A stretch of 64,000 bases of DNA, from contig DKPV01000085.1 of NCBI GenBank assembly GCA_002471375.1, positions 20,085 through 84,084 on the forward strand, read 5' to 3'. Every line of letters starts with the position of its first letter. Within the stretch, counting starts at the first letter, position 1. This DNA comes from Flavobacteriales bacterium UBA7325. Lineage in GTDB: Bacteria; Bacteroidota; Bacteroidia; Flavobacteriales_D; Crocinitomicaceae. Made by a program: the position numbers and the translations under genes. The notes beneath the pieces are model-generated. The model saw only the letters and a program-made list of their open reading frames with translations, made no database searches and was not told the origin of the DNA. Shown piece by piece: positions 8,339 through 17,963 of this stretch.

Positions 8339-11300
8339 TTAATCGTAGCAAACCTCCCAACCGCGATTCTCCAATGTGCTTTGAAGTGTAACGAGCTCCA
8401 CCGAGTCTGGAAGCGTCTCTTGAATTCTTGAAAAAGTAAGCTTTTTTCCGTCAATTTCTGGGGCCAGTTCAAAGGGAAATGAAGGAGTTCCTGCACTTGA
8501 ATAGTTCTCAGAAAAAGTAATCCACTGGCGCAACAGGTTGATGGACTCGTTATCACTCAACTTGAACTGTGACGATCGAATAGAGCAGAAGAAATCGATG
8601 GAATACATTGCACGTGTTAGAAGAACATTAAGTCTTTGTCTTCCATTAGATGTTCCCATAGGTCCGAATCGCATATGGAAAGCGGCCTCTTCGTTTTGAC
8701 CATAACCAAAACAAATCACAAGTTGATCGCACTCGTCTCCTTGAACATTTTCGAGTGCTTTGAAAAATCCTCCATACATCTCAATGTGTTCAGTGAGTTT
8801 AGATTGTTGCATGGCAGTTAATCGCTCCCATATGCATGTAAGTTGTTCTTCTGAAAATGCAACAATACCAAGACTTCGATTTGATTTAAGAAGGTTCGAT
8901 ACGTGCTTTACAACTGCATCTGCTTCTATCTCATTGCGGCGATTAATAAACCTACCGTCTTTAATGAAGTGGTGTTGTATTGCTTGGCGATTACCGCTAT
9001 CGAATCCGGGAAATGCTTTTAACTCTCCCTTGTAGAAATGTTGATTGGAGAATCGGATAAGGTCCGGATGTGTGCTTCTATAATGGTGCTTTAGCGAACA
9101 CTTTTTATAATGATATGATGATTGATGAAGTAGGTCCATTGGCTCTGAACCGCCTTTCTTGAAGTAGGAACTTGGGCCCATCTGATGTTCATCTCCTGCA
9201 ATAATTATTCGTTTACTTCGATGTATTCCACCAAGAGCATTTTGGAGTGGAACTTGACTCGCTTCATCGAATATTACAACATCAAACATACCCTCTTCTA
9301 GTGGAAAGCATTTTGATAGCTGAGCTGGATTGCTAAGCCAAATTGGCTTCAATAATTGAATCCATTCGCGCGCTTCAGAGCTATAAAGTTCTCTAAGGCT
9401 AGGATGACTTCTTGTCTTCCCAAACTCTTTAACGAGAATGGCTTTTCCTCTACGTAACCGCCTCTTTAATTCTTTGTCGGTTTCAGATAACTTTCGGGCG
9501 GGTGTGATGAGCATTTTATGGTAAGCAGTGAACTTAGAATAGGTGCTCATCAGAAGCTTATCCGACTCGATTTTTGCTTCGCTCTTTTCAACAGAAATGA
9601 TGTCATTTACTTTATCGCGTATATCAGCTGGATCGAACTCAGAAAACTGAGGAAATCGTTCCTTGAATTGCGCAAAATTAGTTGAAAAAACAGTAGCCCT
9701 AAAAGTATCGAATGTATCACAAACTTTGAAGGTTTTATACATCGATTCACCCAAGAATTTCAAGGCTGATTTTTGCGAAAGGATCTTGGGTATTCGAACT
9801 TCTAAATCCTCAAGGTAATGAAGAATGTTTTGTTCATCAGAGAATCTAAAATGATTAAGAAGGGCGCTATATAAGTTTTGAAGTTCCCGATGTGATGAGG
9901 TTATTTTTAATCTCGTTTCTTTCGGAATGTTCTCAAATTCGAGCCACTGCTCTTCAGTAAACGAGCCAAGTGTTTGTTGTATTTGAGGGATTTCTAATTC
10001 AGGAGATTCAATTCCTAAATCGTATAATTTTATTAAAATTTGCGAATAAGCAGCGCTATCTTCTTGATTTTTAATAATTCCGACAAGTGCCTGTTCTGCT
10101 TCTGTATGAGGTAGGATAGAGTATTTGGCCCAATTTTTACGTGCTTTTCGTTTAGTCCAATAACTACTGCTCTTCAGTTGAGCTTGGAGAGAACGTGCCT
10201 CATCAATGGATAGTTGGTTCTTATTTCCAGAAGCATTTTGGACGGATGAGAGATGGTGCTTCTTGTATTTTTTGCGAAGCCGTATAAAGGACTTTTGTTC
10301 TTTCGAATCAGGCTTAAAAATAGCTTGATATTTTTTATAAATCTCATTATCATATACCTGACAAAGGACTGCCTTTTTCATGGCCTTGGTAATGTCTTCC
10401 CAACTAGTTAAATCGAAATCATTTTGAAGCCTTTTTATTGTTGAAATCAATTCTCTAATCTTGCTATCAAAAGAATCGAAGCCATCGCTGTCAATCACTT
10501 TTTTTCTGATGGACCCAAGACTTGATTCTATGTTCAAGTCATATGCCTTTCTAATTAGATTTTCTTGATTCAGAAAATCAGAAATTAAGGGAGAAGAACT
10601 AAAGTATTTACCGGAGTAATTTTCGTTCTTCTTTTGCTTTAAAAAGTCGTGAAAGGAAATTCCCCCGATTAAATTTTCTTGCAAAAGCAGATCTAAATTC
10701 ATCTGAAGATTGTCTTCGTACTGCTCGGATAATAGGAGGTTCTTAATTGGCCTTGGAATGAAATTTTCAAAGTAATCCCAAGTTGATTTAAGTTCCATTA
10801 AAAAGGATCGACTCATGCGATCTGAACTTGCGATATAACACAATTTGTCAAGATCGAAATCAGACAGCTTCTTCTGAATTACATTAAGGGCCGCATGTTT
10901 TTCTGAGATCACAACAACTCGCTGCGATGCTCCTAAGAATTTTGCAATTAAATTGGTTAGAACTTGTGATTTACCCGTACCAGGAGGCCCTTGAACCACA
11001 AGGTTGTTGTACGCTGCTGCCTCGAATACTTTTTTGTGATCACTATCCGCAGGAAGTATGTGAGTACTAGAAAATTGAACCTCATCCACTTCGGGTTTCG
11101 TCAATCCGAAGAGTGAACTTAGTCCATTTCCATAGAACGGAACTTTACTAAGTTCCTCTAATTCTTTTATTATCTGGTACCGGTGATGATGAAAGTTTCC
11201 AATGACCATTGAACCCTTCTCTGCTGGCAGTCCTTTCTCTTTTAGAAATTGGATAACATCTTCGAGTAATAGATCGTTCCCTATGGCTTCTGTCAAATCA

Positions 11301-11689
11301 ATGTCAAGCTCAGATTTGAGGTGGCTTACAAGAAATGGATTAAGGAAAAGCTTATCGTCACTATAACTGAATGAATAGACGCCTGCGACTTTATCTAAAG
11401 TATAGTCTAACGCAGAGAGTAGAATGGGTGAATTTATTTCACTAGCTTGAACTTTCAACTTTACATGGCCCAAGCAAACGCATAATGGATTTATTCCTGA
11501 CTCCTTAGTTGTACTCAGAGCATCACCGATAATAGCTTTTGGAAAGACATCGGAAGAAATAGATACAATTTCCTCAGTAAAGAAGAGCTTTTTATGATCA
11601 CGATGAACATTGACCAACACATCATTAATGTTGAATTGGCTGCTTTCTTCAAGAAGCGTTAGAACACTATTTCTAAGTTCATTAGACAA
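8339..11689 (-). CDS. Large superfamily 1 (Upf1-like) DNA/RNA helicase
   Basis: Predicted ATP-dependent helicase of 1116 residues. An N-terminal non-helicase region (about 1-220) includes NPFLVSHLKSELDIDLTE, similar to the start of DUF4011-type helicases. Walker A is VQGPPGTGKS (about 234). A long Lys/Glu-rich insertion (about 330-740) sits between the first motifs. Walker B is FDEASQ (about 805), followed by AGDEHQMGP, HYRSTHPDLI, a QGDE motif and RLNVLLTRA (motif VI). The C-terminus ends in TLENRGWEVCYD, which resembles the first helix and strand of the nuclease domain often fused to such helicases, but no nuclease core follows. The start is TTG at 11689, as no ATG lies nearby. The gene is alone and looks AT-richer than its neighbours by eye. 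Large solitary helicases like this are often accessory or phage-defence genes; that role is inference. Confidence 0.82.
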   Translation of the reverse strand: MSNELRNSVLTLLEESSQFNINDVLVNVHRDHKKLFFTEEIVSISSDVFPKAIIGDALSTTKESGINPLCVCLGHVKLKVQASEINSPILLSALDYTLDKVAGVYSFSYSDDKLFLNPFLVSHLKSELDIDLTEAIGNDLLLEDVIQFLKEKGLPAEKGSMVIGNFHHHRYQIIKELEELSKVPFYGNGLSSLFGLTKPEVDEVQFSSTHILPADSDHKKVFEAAAYNNLVVQGPPGTGKSQVLTNLIAKFLGASQRVVVISEKHAALNVIQKKLSDFDLDKLCYIASSDRMSRSFLMELKSTWDYFENFIPRPIKNLLLSEQYEDNLQMNLDLLLQENLIGGISFHDFLKQKKNENYSGKYFSSSPLISDFLNQENLIRKAYDLNIESSLGSIRKKVIDSDGFDSFDSKIRELISTIKRLQNDFDLTSWEDITKAMKKAVLCQVYDNEIYKKYQAIFKPDSKEQKSFIRLRKKYKKHHLSSVQNASGNKNQLSIDEARSLQAQLKSSSYWTKRKARKNWAKYSILPHTEAEQALVGIIKNQEDSAAYSQILIKLYDLGIESPELEIPQIQQTLGSFTEEQWLEFENIPKETRLKITSSHRELQNLYSALLNHFRFSDEQNILHYLEDLEVRIPKILSQKSALKFLGESMYKTFKVCDTFDTFRATVFSTNFAQFKERFPQFSEFDPADIRDKVNDIISVEKSEAKIESDKLLMSTYSKFTAYHKMLITPARKLSETDKELKRRLRRGKAILVKEFGKTRSHPSLRELYSSEAREWIQLLKPIWLSNPAQLSKCFPLEEGMFDVVIFDEASQVPLQNALGGIHRSKRIIIAGDEHQMGPSSYFKKGGSEPMDLLHQSSYHYKKCSLKHHYRSTHPDLIRFSNQHFYKGELKAFPGFDSGNRQAIQHHFIKDGRFINRRNEIEADAVVKHVSNLLKSNRSLGIVAFSEEQLTCIWERLTAMQQSKLTEHIEMYGGFFKALENVQGDECDQLVICFGYGQNEEAAFHMRFGPMGTSNGRQRLNVLLTRAMYSIDFFCSIRSSQFKLSDNESINLLRQWITFSENYSSAGTPSFPFELAPEIDGKKLTFSRIQETLPDSVELVTLQSTLENRGWEVCYD

Positions 11690-11779
11690 GCGCTAAAAAT
11701 ACTGAAGTTCGAGGAATGTTGGCAAGATAAGTTTTCAGGCAAACTCATTATTTATTAACATACAGCTTCTGTTCGGAAG

Positions 11780-12292
11780 TTATTTCTTTTTAAACTCTTT
11801 ACTGTCCCTATGAATCCCATCAGAGATTGTGAGTGTATATGCTCCTGAGGATAGCTTAGCGATATTCAATTTCAAATCATTCAGCCCGATGCTTTCTGGC
11901 GAAAGAGTCTTTTGGACAACTACGCGTCCTTCTGAATCGGTAATTGACATGTTCATTTGATTTTTTTCAACCGCAAAGTAAATGATCTCGAGCTTCCTGC
12001 GTGGTTTTTTTGGGTAGATTGAAATATCAATGATGTTGGATCCATTCAATAGTACTTCTTGATTATTGGATTGACCCTTGTGCAGATAGACTTTATATGC
12101 TCTGCTGCTTGCACTACTCAGGTTCTCTCCGTTTTCAAAGAAGATATTTTCATCTGTACTCTCAATTCCACCATAAATATATCCGACATGAGTCTTTTCA
12201 GTTGATAATGAATCTAACTGGAGAATTCCTATTTCATCTAAGATGTTTGCCGTAAAATTAGAAAATTTGATCTCAATCCTAAGTAACTCTGG
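11780..12292 (-). pseudogene. Remnant of a T9SS cargo protein: C-terminal repeat region and sorting domain
   Basis: An open frame of 170 codons with no ATG, GTG or other credible start near its beginning; it opens right after a stop at 12293-12295. The translation reads like the last part of a large Bacteroidota surface protein: HVGYIYGGIESTDENIFF and SSRAYKVYLHKG are typical of the region just before the sorting domain, and the end (DISIYPKKPRRKLE, SGAYTLTISDG, KEFKKK) is a type A T9SS sorting domain. The only in-frame alternatives are internal TTG codons such as 12049, which would remove the conserved part. I read it as the surviving 3' end of a gene whose 5' part is lost. Frame integrity over 170 codons suggests recent truncation, or a missed non-canonical start. 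Confidence 0.65.
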
Positions 12293-12400
12293 TTACTCAA
12301 TTGTAAATCACTGGATGAATTTGGAAATCGAGCCTACATCCATCTATTGCAAGAGATTCTTAGTACATTTGTTAATGAATTAATCAGTGCAATTGATTTT

Positions 12401-13540
12401 ATGAAATTCGGTACAAAAGCAATTCATGGAGGTCTCAAACCAGATGAATCTACAGGAGCAATTATGACTCCGATTTATCAGACGTCTACCTATATCCAAG
12501 ATGGAATAGGGAATAATAGAGGGTACGAATATTCGCGGACTCAAAATCCAACACGTCATGCATTAGAGAAGAATATTGCTTCCATCGAAAACGGAAAACA
12601 TGGTGCATGCTTTGGCTCAGGTTTGGCGGCAATTGATTGTATAATCAAAATGTTGAATCCTGGCGATGAAGTGATTTCTACCAACGATCTATACGGTGGA
12701 ACCTTTAGACTTTTCACCTCGATTTTTGAGAAGTACGGCATTAAATTTCATTTTGTTGGCATGAATGATACTTCTGCCGTAAAAGCGGAAGTAAACGCAC
12801 GTACCAAGCTGATTTGGGTTGAGACACCTACTAATCCAATGATGAACCTAGTTGATATTGAAGCAATGGCTGACGTTGCTAAATCTGCAGGAGCTTTATT
12901 GGCTGTGGATAATACTTTTGCTACTCCATACCTGCAAAATCCATTGGACTTAGGTGCAGATCTCGTAATGCATTCCGTAACAAAGTATCTAGGAGGGCAT
13001 TCCGATGTTGTTATGGGAGCACTTGTAACTTCGGATGATATAATCGCTAAAGAAATTTATCGAATTCAAAATTCTTCGGGAGCAGTAACTGCTCCTATGG
13101 ATTGCTTTCTTGTGCTTAGAGGGATTAAGACATTACATCTTAGAATGGACTGTCACTGCTCTAATGGTGAAAGGGTAGCAAAGTACCTGGCAAGCCATCC
13201 TAAAGTTGATAAGGTATATTGGCCTGGATTTGAAGATCACCCTAACCATGACATTGCACTCAAACAGATGCGCGGCTTCGGTGGGATGATTTCTTTTAGT
13301 CTAATCGGTGATAGATTAGATGATGCGCATGAAGTTGTTAGTAAAACTAAGGTGTTCGCGCTCGCAGAATCATTGGGAGGCGTAGAATCTCTTATTGGTC
13401 ATCCTGCCACGATGACTCATGGAGCGATACCAAAAGAGGAACGGATTAAAATTGGAATATCAGATTCACTCATCCGATTAAGTGTGGGAGTGGAGGATAT
13501 TGAAGATATAATTGATGATTTGAAACAAGCGCTAGCTTAA
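12401..13540 (+). CDS. Trans-sulfuration PLP enzyme (cystathionine gamma-synthase / beta-lyase family)
   Basis: PLP-dependent enzyme of 379 residues from the Cys/Met metabolism family. It carries YEYSRTQNPTRHALE (substrate and PLP phosphate contacts from the neighbouring subunit), the aromatic stacking region near NDLYGGTFRLF, DNTFATPYLQNPLDLGADLVMHS, and the Schiff-base lysine K195 in SVTKYLGGHSD. The C-terminal part has SLGGVESLIGHPATMTH and the conserved RLSVGVED. The sequence alone does not separate cystathionine gamma-synthase, gamma-lyase and beta-lyase; no other methionine gene is adjacent. The start is the ATG at 12401. A frame continuing upstream to a TTG at 12347 adds residues that do not belong to the family. 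The next gene (K+ gating) starts 10 bases after the stop. Confidence 0.92.
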   Translation: MKFGTKAIHGGLKPDESTGAIMTPIYQTSTYIQDGIGNNRGYEYSRTQNPTRHALEKNIASIENGKHGACFGSGLAAIDCIIKMLNPGDEVISTNDLYGGTFRLFTSIFEKYGIKFHFVGMNDTSAVKAEVNARTKLIWVETPTNPMMNLVDIEAMADVAKSAGALLAVDNTFATPYLQNPLDLGADLVMHSVTKYLGGHSDVVMGALVTSDDIIAKEIYRIQNSSGAVTAPMDCFLVLRGIKTLHLRMDCHCSNGERVAKYLASHPKVDKVYWPGFEDHPNHDIALKQMRGFGGMISFSLIGDRLDDAHEVVSKTKVFALAESLGGVESLIGHPATMTHGAIPKEERIKIGISDSLIRLSVGVEDIEDIIDDLKQALA

Positions 13541-13550
13541 ACAGAGATAT

Positions 13551-14252
13551 ATGCATTACAACAAATTTGCAGTTATAGGTGTTGGTCGTTATGGTGAGAC
13601 AATTGCTAGGAGACTTTCTGAAAAGGGAGCTCAAGTCTTCGCCTTTGACCCTGATGAAGAAAAAATTGAGAACATTAAAGATGAGGTGGCTTGTGCAGTT
13701 ACACTGGACGCAACAGATGTTCGTGCGTTAAAGGCTCAAAACCTTGGAGAACTTGATGCGGCAGTTGTTGCTATCGGTGAAAATTTTGAGGCGACCGTAT
13801 TAACGTGTGTTCACTTGATGGACATGAAAGTTAAGCGAATCATCGCAAGAGCAAGCGGATACCAACAAAGATTGATTCTCGAAAAAATAGGAATCACGGA
13901 GATTTTAACACCTGAAGACGAGGTTGCTTATGTCGTTCGTGAGAAGCTATTGAATCCAAATATCGTTTCATTTTTAGCACTTCCAGATGATCATGAAATT
14001 GCGGAAATACGGGCACCAAAAGGTGTCGTTGGTCGACCTATTGAAGAAGTTGGTTTCCGAAATAAGTACGAGATGACATTGATTACAATTAAACGAGAGT
14101 ATGATGTCGTAAAGAATGGTGAAGAATGTAAGGAGGAACATATCATGGGGGTTCCTAAAAGTGACACGATAATTCAAGAAAAAGATACCTTAGTCGTTTT
14201 TGGAGCAGCAAAGAGCGTTGAGCGATTTATCGATATTAACGAGGCACTTTAA
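13551..14252 (+). CDS. TrkA/KtrA-family potassium channel gating subunit
   Basis: Cytosolic regulator of 233 residues. The RCK_N domain starts with a Rossmann motif (VIGVGRYGETIARRL), an acidic residue after strand 2 (FDPDEEKIE) and TLDATD, the usual nucleotide-binding pattern for NAD/ATP. An RCK_C domain follows (about 140-220, EIRAPKGVVGRPIEEVGFR and DTLVVFG). Members of this size form octameric rings under a KtrB/TrkH pore. No pore subunit lies next to it here, so its partner must be encoded elsewhere. Its stop overlaps the start of the SDR gene (TAATG), so the two are translationally coupled even though their functions look unrelated. Confidence 0.88.
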   Translation: MHYNKFAVIGVGRYGETIARRLSEKGAQVFAFDPDEEKIENIKDEVACAVTLDATDVRALKAQNLGELDAAVVAIGENFEATVLTCVHLMDMKVKRIIARASGYQQRLILEKIGITEILTPEDEVAYVVREKLLNPNIVSFLALPDDHEIAEIRAPKGVVGRPIEEVGFRNKYEMTLITIKREYDVVKNGEECKEEHIMGVPKSDTIIQEKDTLVVFGAAKSVERFIDINEAL

Positions 14253-14956
14253 TGGTAATAATCACGGGCGTTTCACGAGGACTAGGCAAGGCGATTGCTG
14301 AGAAATTTCTGGCTAAAGGTGATTATGTGCATGGAATTGGTCGTTCAACGGACCTAGAGCATCCTTGCTTCACTTTTTCCAAATGTGATCTATCAAATTT
14401 GGACGAAATACGTGAACTTAAATTTGATGTTTTATCTGGCCCAGTTACACTTATTAATAACGCCGGAATAATAGGGGAAATTAAACAGATGAGTAAGCAG
14501 CAGCCGCTTAACATTGACGAAGTCTTTACTGTGAATGTCTCGGCTCCCGCTATCATAACGAATCATGTTTATCAGCAGTGTCTGGATAAAGGGAAGTTTA
14601 CACTCGTAAATATTAGTTCTGGTGCTGCAAGACGAGCAATTCCGTCATGGGCTTCTTACTGTGCATCGAAGGCAGCATTGAATATGCTGAGTGAAACCTT
14701 CTTCTTAGAAGAACGGGAATTAGGCAATGATATCAAAGTATTTGCGGTTTCCCCGGGAGTGATGGATACTGGAATGCAAGAACAAATAAGAGCTACACGC
14801 GTGGAAGATTTTTCTACGGTCGAAGTTTTTCGTCATCGCAAGGAGACAGATGACATGCTTTCACCAAGCGAGGCAGCGGATCGAGTCATGGTTCTGCTTG
14901 ATCGGGATTATAATGAGCAAGTACTAGTTAGCTTGGCTGATATAGCCGCAGAATAA
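14252..14956 (+). CDS. Short-chain dehydrogenase/reductase
   Basis: Classical SDR oxidoreductase of 234 residues, probably NADP(H)-dependent. It shows the nucleotide-binding TGVSRGLG near the N-terminus, NNAG in the middle, and the catalytic Ser123 (NISSGAA), Tyr136 and Lys140 (YCASK). The proline-glycine turn SPGVMDTGMQ follows. This layout and the ending are closest to sepiapterin/benzil-reductase-like SDRs, in which the region after PG is followed by a short lid. The substrate is unknown. Its ATG overlaps the TAA of the KtrA-like gene by one base. Confidence 0.86.
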   Translation: MVIITGVSRGLGKAIAEKFLAKGDYVHGIGRSTDLEHPCFTFSKCDLSNLDEIRELKFDVLSGPVTLINNAGIIGEIKQMSKQQPLNIDEVFTVNVSAPAIITNHVYQQCLDKGKFTLVNISSGAARRAIPSWASYCASKAALNMLSETFFLEERELGNDIKVFAVSPGVMDTGMQEQIRATRVEDFSTVEVFRHRKETDDMLSPSEAADRVMVLLDRDYNEQVLVSLADIAAE

Positions 14957-15067
14957 ATAGATCACCGCCTTCAATCCTGATAACAGACCGTTCAATTATA
15001 TTGGTTTGGTTTTGCGCGAGTTACTTAGTATCTTGACAGTCTTATTGAACCCAGATTAAATTAAACT

Positions 15068-17221
15068 ATGAAGAAAACTATACTCTCCGCGTTTGGCGTA
15101 TTGGCATTTGCCGTGTCCGCATTCTCTCAAACGACTGGAAATTGGTGTGGAAGTGACCACATTATCCAGAAACAAATCGAAGCAGACCCGAATTTTAGAT
15201 CTGTAATTCATAACAGTATGATGAATGCTGCTGAATCTCGAACTGATAACGCCGGTAACAGAGCGACGTTAGTCGTTCCAGTTGTTTTTCATATCATTCA
15301 CGATAATGGTGTTGGGAATGTTTCGCAAGCTCAAATTCAAGATGCTCTTGATGAGTTGAACATCGATTATAATAGATGGAATCCTGATACCACCAACACT
15401 CGTAATACTGCCGAGGCTCCATTCTCTCCAATTGCTGGTGGAATGGATATTGAATTCAAACTGGCGAAGATTGATGAGAGCGGTGATTGTACTAACGGGA
15501 TTCTCCGTGTTAACGCTCCTTCACTTACATACGATGCAGGCGAAGATTGTAAAGACTCAAATTCAGGAGGTTCGGATCAATGGGATCGAAGTAAATACTT
15601 TAATATTTGGGTAGTGAATTCTATTGCGAATTCTTCTGGGGGTGCCGGGATTACGCTCGGTTATGCATACCTTCCTTATGGAGGAGCTGGTGGTGATGGA
15701 TATGGAGTACTTATCCGCCATGATTGGCTAGGAACAATTGAAACTGCTGCTGGTGGTGATGGTGCTACCTTAACTCACGAGGTTGGACACTCTTTGGGAT
15801 TAAGTCATATTTTTAACGCTGGATGGGGTGCAAGTGATGGATGCCATACAGGTAACTGTAATTCAAATGGTGATTATTGCTGTGATACGCCTACTCAACT
15901 TGATGCGAATTTCAGCTGTAATTCGACGTGGAACTCCTGTACTTCGGTGCCAGCAGGTGATTCATATGGCTTTGACACTTATGATCAGATTGAAAATTAT
16001 ATGAGTTACAACTCTTGTCAAAATATGTTTTCTAATGATCAGGTAGGAATCATGGAGTTCAACTTCTCAGATATCAACTTTCTCGCAAATCTTGTGAGTG
16101 GCTCGAATGCAGTTGCTACTGGGGTGAACCTCCCAGATGTACTATGTAAGGCGGAGTTTTCAGGCGACCAATTGACAATTTGTGCTGGTGAAACTGTAAC
16201 TTTTAGTGATCTTTCTTACAATATGGTAAACGGATGGACTTGGTCTTTCACAGGAGGTACGCCGAGTATTTCTTCTGATCAGAATCCAACGATTCAATAC
16301 AACACTCAGGGGTTGTATGAGGTAACATTGACCGCTACTGATGGATCCAACACAGACGTGGAGACTAAAACTGCTTACATTAGAGTACTTCCAGCTCCAT
16401 CACCGCTTCCTTTTATTGAAAGCTTCGAATCATATTCTACATTGAATGGAATTGATGAGTGGGAGGTATATAATCCGACTGGAGATGGATACGAACTTCA
16501 CGTTGGGACGGGCTACACTGGCAACCAATGTGCGAAGTTGGGGAACTTTGGCGAGAGCGCTGGTAATTCAGATGAGTTGATCTCCTCTCCAATTGCTTTA
16601 GGTGGGATTTCTACCGAAGTTACTTTAAGCTTTAGATACTCTTACAAAAAGCGTTATAGTTCGAACGATGAATGGTTAAAAGTATTTATCACTGGTGATT
16701 GTGGAGGTGACTGGGTACAACGTAAAACAATTCATGGTAGTATTCTTTCTCCAGATGCTCAAAACTCAACATGGACACCATCTGAGCAATGGGATTGGAC
16801 AACAGTTCACATGTCTAACGTTACAAGTGCATATTGGACGGATAAATTCCGGGTGAAGTTTGAATTCGAATCTGATGGTGGAAATAACTTCTATTTGGAT
16901 GATATCAACATTTATTCTGGACCACCATCTGATCAGATTGTCGTAGGATTGAATGAGGCAGATTTCAAGTTAGAAGCAGTTTCTGTTTATCCGAACCCGA
17001 CTGACAACGAATTAAACGTACGATTCACAATCCCGAATTCAGCAACAACCGACATTTATGTTCAGGACGTTTCTGGGAAGATAGTTGAACAATCATCCGT
17101 GGCTGGAGCTGCTGGTTCAAACTGGGTCATGATGAATACTTCTGAGTTGGCAACTGGTATGTACTTCTTAAAAGTGCAAGTAGGTGATGCTCAAAAGACG
17201 GTTCAGTTTATAGTTAAATAA
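15068..17221 (+). CDS. Secreted M43-type zinc metalloprotease with PKD domain and T9SS sorting domain
   Basis: Exported protease of 717 residues. A signal peptide (about 1-20, ending at VSAFSQ) is followed by a pappalysin/cytophagalysin-type domain with the extended zinc site HEVGHSLGLSH (His237, Glu238, His241, His247) and several Cys-rich loops (NCNSNGDYCCDTPTQ), which fit calcium-dependent M43 enzymes. A PKD domain lies at about 375-440 (TVTFSDLS, GWTWSFTGG, GLYEVTLTATDG). A MAM/carbohydrate-binding-like beta domain follows (about 445-625). The last 80 residues are a type A sorting domain (VSVYPNPTDNELNV, GMYFLKVQ), so the protein should be exported by type IX secretion and cleaved there. 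A hairpin terminator lies 60 bases downstream. Confidence 0.92.
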   Translation: MKKTILSAFGVLAFAVSAFSQTTGNWCGSDHIIQKQIEADPNFRSVIHNSMMNAAESRTDNAGNRATLVVPVVFHIIHDNGVGNVSQAQIQDALDELNIDYNRWNPDTTNTRNTAEAPFSPIAGGMDIEFKLAKIDESGDCTNGILRVNAPSLTYDAGEDCKDSNSGGSDQWDRSKYFNIWVVNSIANSSGGAGITLGYAYLPYGGAGGDGYGVLIRHDWLGTIETAAGGDGATLTHEVGHSLGLSHIFNAGWGASDGCHTGNCNSNGDYCCDTPTQLDANFSCNSTWNSCTSVPAGDSYGFDTYDQIENYMSYNSCQNMFSNDQVGIMEFNFSDINFLANLVSGSNAVATGVNLPDVLCKAEFSGDQLTICAGETVTFSDLSYNMVNGWTWSFTGGTPSISSDQNPTIQYNTQGLYEVTLTATDGSNTDVETKTAYIRVLPAPSPLPFIESFESYSTLNGIDEWEVYNPTGDGYELHVGTGYTGNQCAKLGNFGESAGNSDELISSPIALGGISTEVTLSFRYSYKKRYSSNDEWLKVFITGDCGGDWVQRKTIHGSILSPDAQNSTWTPSEQWDWTTVHMSNVTSAYWTDKFRVKFEFESDGGNNFYLDDINIYSGPPSDQIVVGLNEADFKLEAVSVYPNPTDNELNVRFTIPNSATTDIYVQDVSGKIVEQSSVAGAAGSNWVMMNTSELATGMYFLKVQVGDAQKTVQFIVK

Positions 17222-17280
17222 TCCGATGCGCTAGCATCAAGATAATGAGCGGAAGCTCTACCTAAAAAACATATTTGGAA

Positions 17281-17311
17281 GATCTTCTCAGAAATGGGGA
17301 GGTCTTTTTTT
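17281..17311 (+). terminator. Intrinsic terminator of the metalloprotease gene
   Basis: A 9-bp RNA stem (17281-17289 with 17296-17304, including three G-U pairs) closes a six-base loop and is followed directly by seven T residues (17305-17311). The T run overlaps the stop codon of hemD, which arrives from the other strand. Confidence 0.75.
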
Positions 17312-17963
17312 ATGCAATTAGTCGCAGTAATTCCTCGATAGAAGAATTCTTGAGTGTTTGGTCTACAGCTATATTTCGATCCTTTAGGGCTTTTTCTGTA
17401 CTCTTACCCCAAGCGATTACATGACATGAAGTTGGAAGCGCATTCTCAAGTAAGAATCCTTCAAGGTTACTTGGACTCGTGAACACGTAAGAATCACATT
17501 CGGGTATTTCTTTCTCAACTAATATTGTTCGGTAGACGATCACTTCTTCTTTTTGATCAACAGGAAAGACACGAGATATTGATTTCAGTGACCTGCTAGA
17601 GAGTGGGAAAAGCACATTGCGATTTCCGCACCAACTCTTAAATTTTGAAGCTACCTCTGAAGGGTTTCCGCTATTTGTACCTGTGAAGTTTGGAGTATAT
17701 CCAAGCTCTTTTAGTAGCTCGGAAGTTTTCCCGCCAATACAGGCAATTGCTTTAGCGTTTCCAATATCGTTGGTTGCAGAATAGAAAATGACCGACCGTT
17801 TGCTTCCGAAGAAAATGACGTCTACTTCATTCTCAATTTCAAATTTCTCGGCCTCAAAGGAAATTAGTGATTCAGAGACGAGTTCAATTTTTGCCTTAGC
17901 TAATTCGGCGCGTATAGCTGTTACCTCATGATCTGCTTTTGATATGAAGATCCGTTTAGTCAA
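17310..17963 (-). CDS. hemD: Uroporphyrinogen-III synthase
   Basis: Enzyme of 217 residues that closes and rearranges hydroxymethylbilane to uroporphyrinogen III. The family is very divergent, so the call rests on its two-lobed alpha/beta pattern with VFTSPSNLEGF (equivalent to the conserved TS..N..F segment), IACIGGKTSELLKELGY and VIAWGKSTEKAL, the typical length, and its place after hemC. Start is TTG at 17963, overlapping the end of hemC by 8 bases; no ATG upstream or near fits. The stop falls in the T tract of the convergent terminator. Confidence 0.87.
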   Translation of the reverse strand: MTKRIFISKADHEVTAIRAELAKAKIELVSESLISFEAEKFEIENEVDVIFFGSKRSVIFYSATNDIGNAKAIACIGGKTSELLKELGYTPNFTGTNSGNPSEVASKFKSWCGNRNVLFPLSSRSLKSISRVFPVDQKEEVIVYRTILVEKEIPECDSYVFTSPSNLEGFLLENALPTSCHVIAWGKSTEKALKDRNIAVDQTLKNSSIEELLRLIA

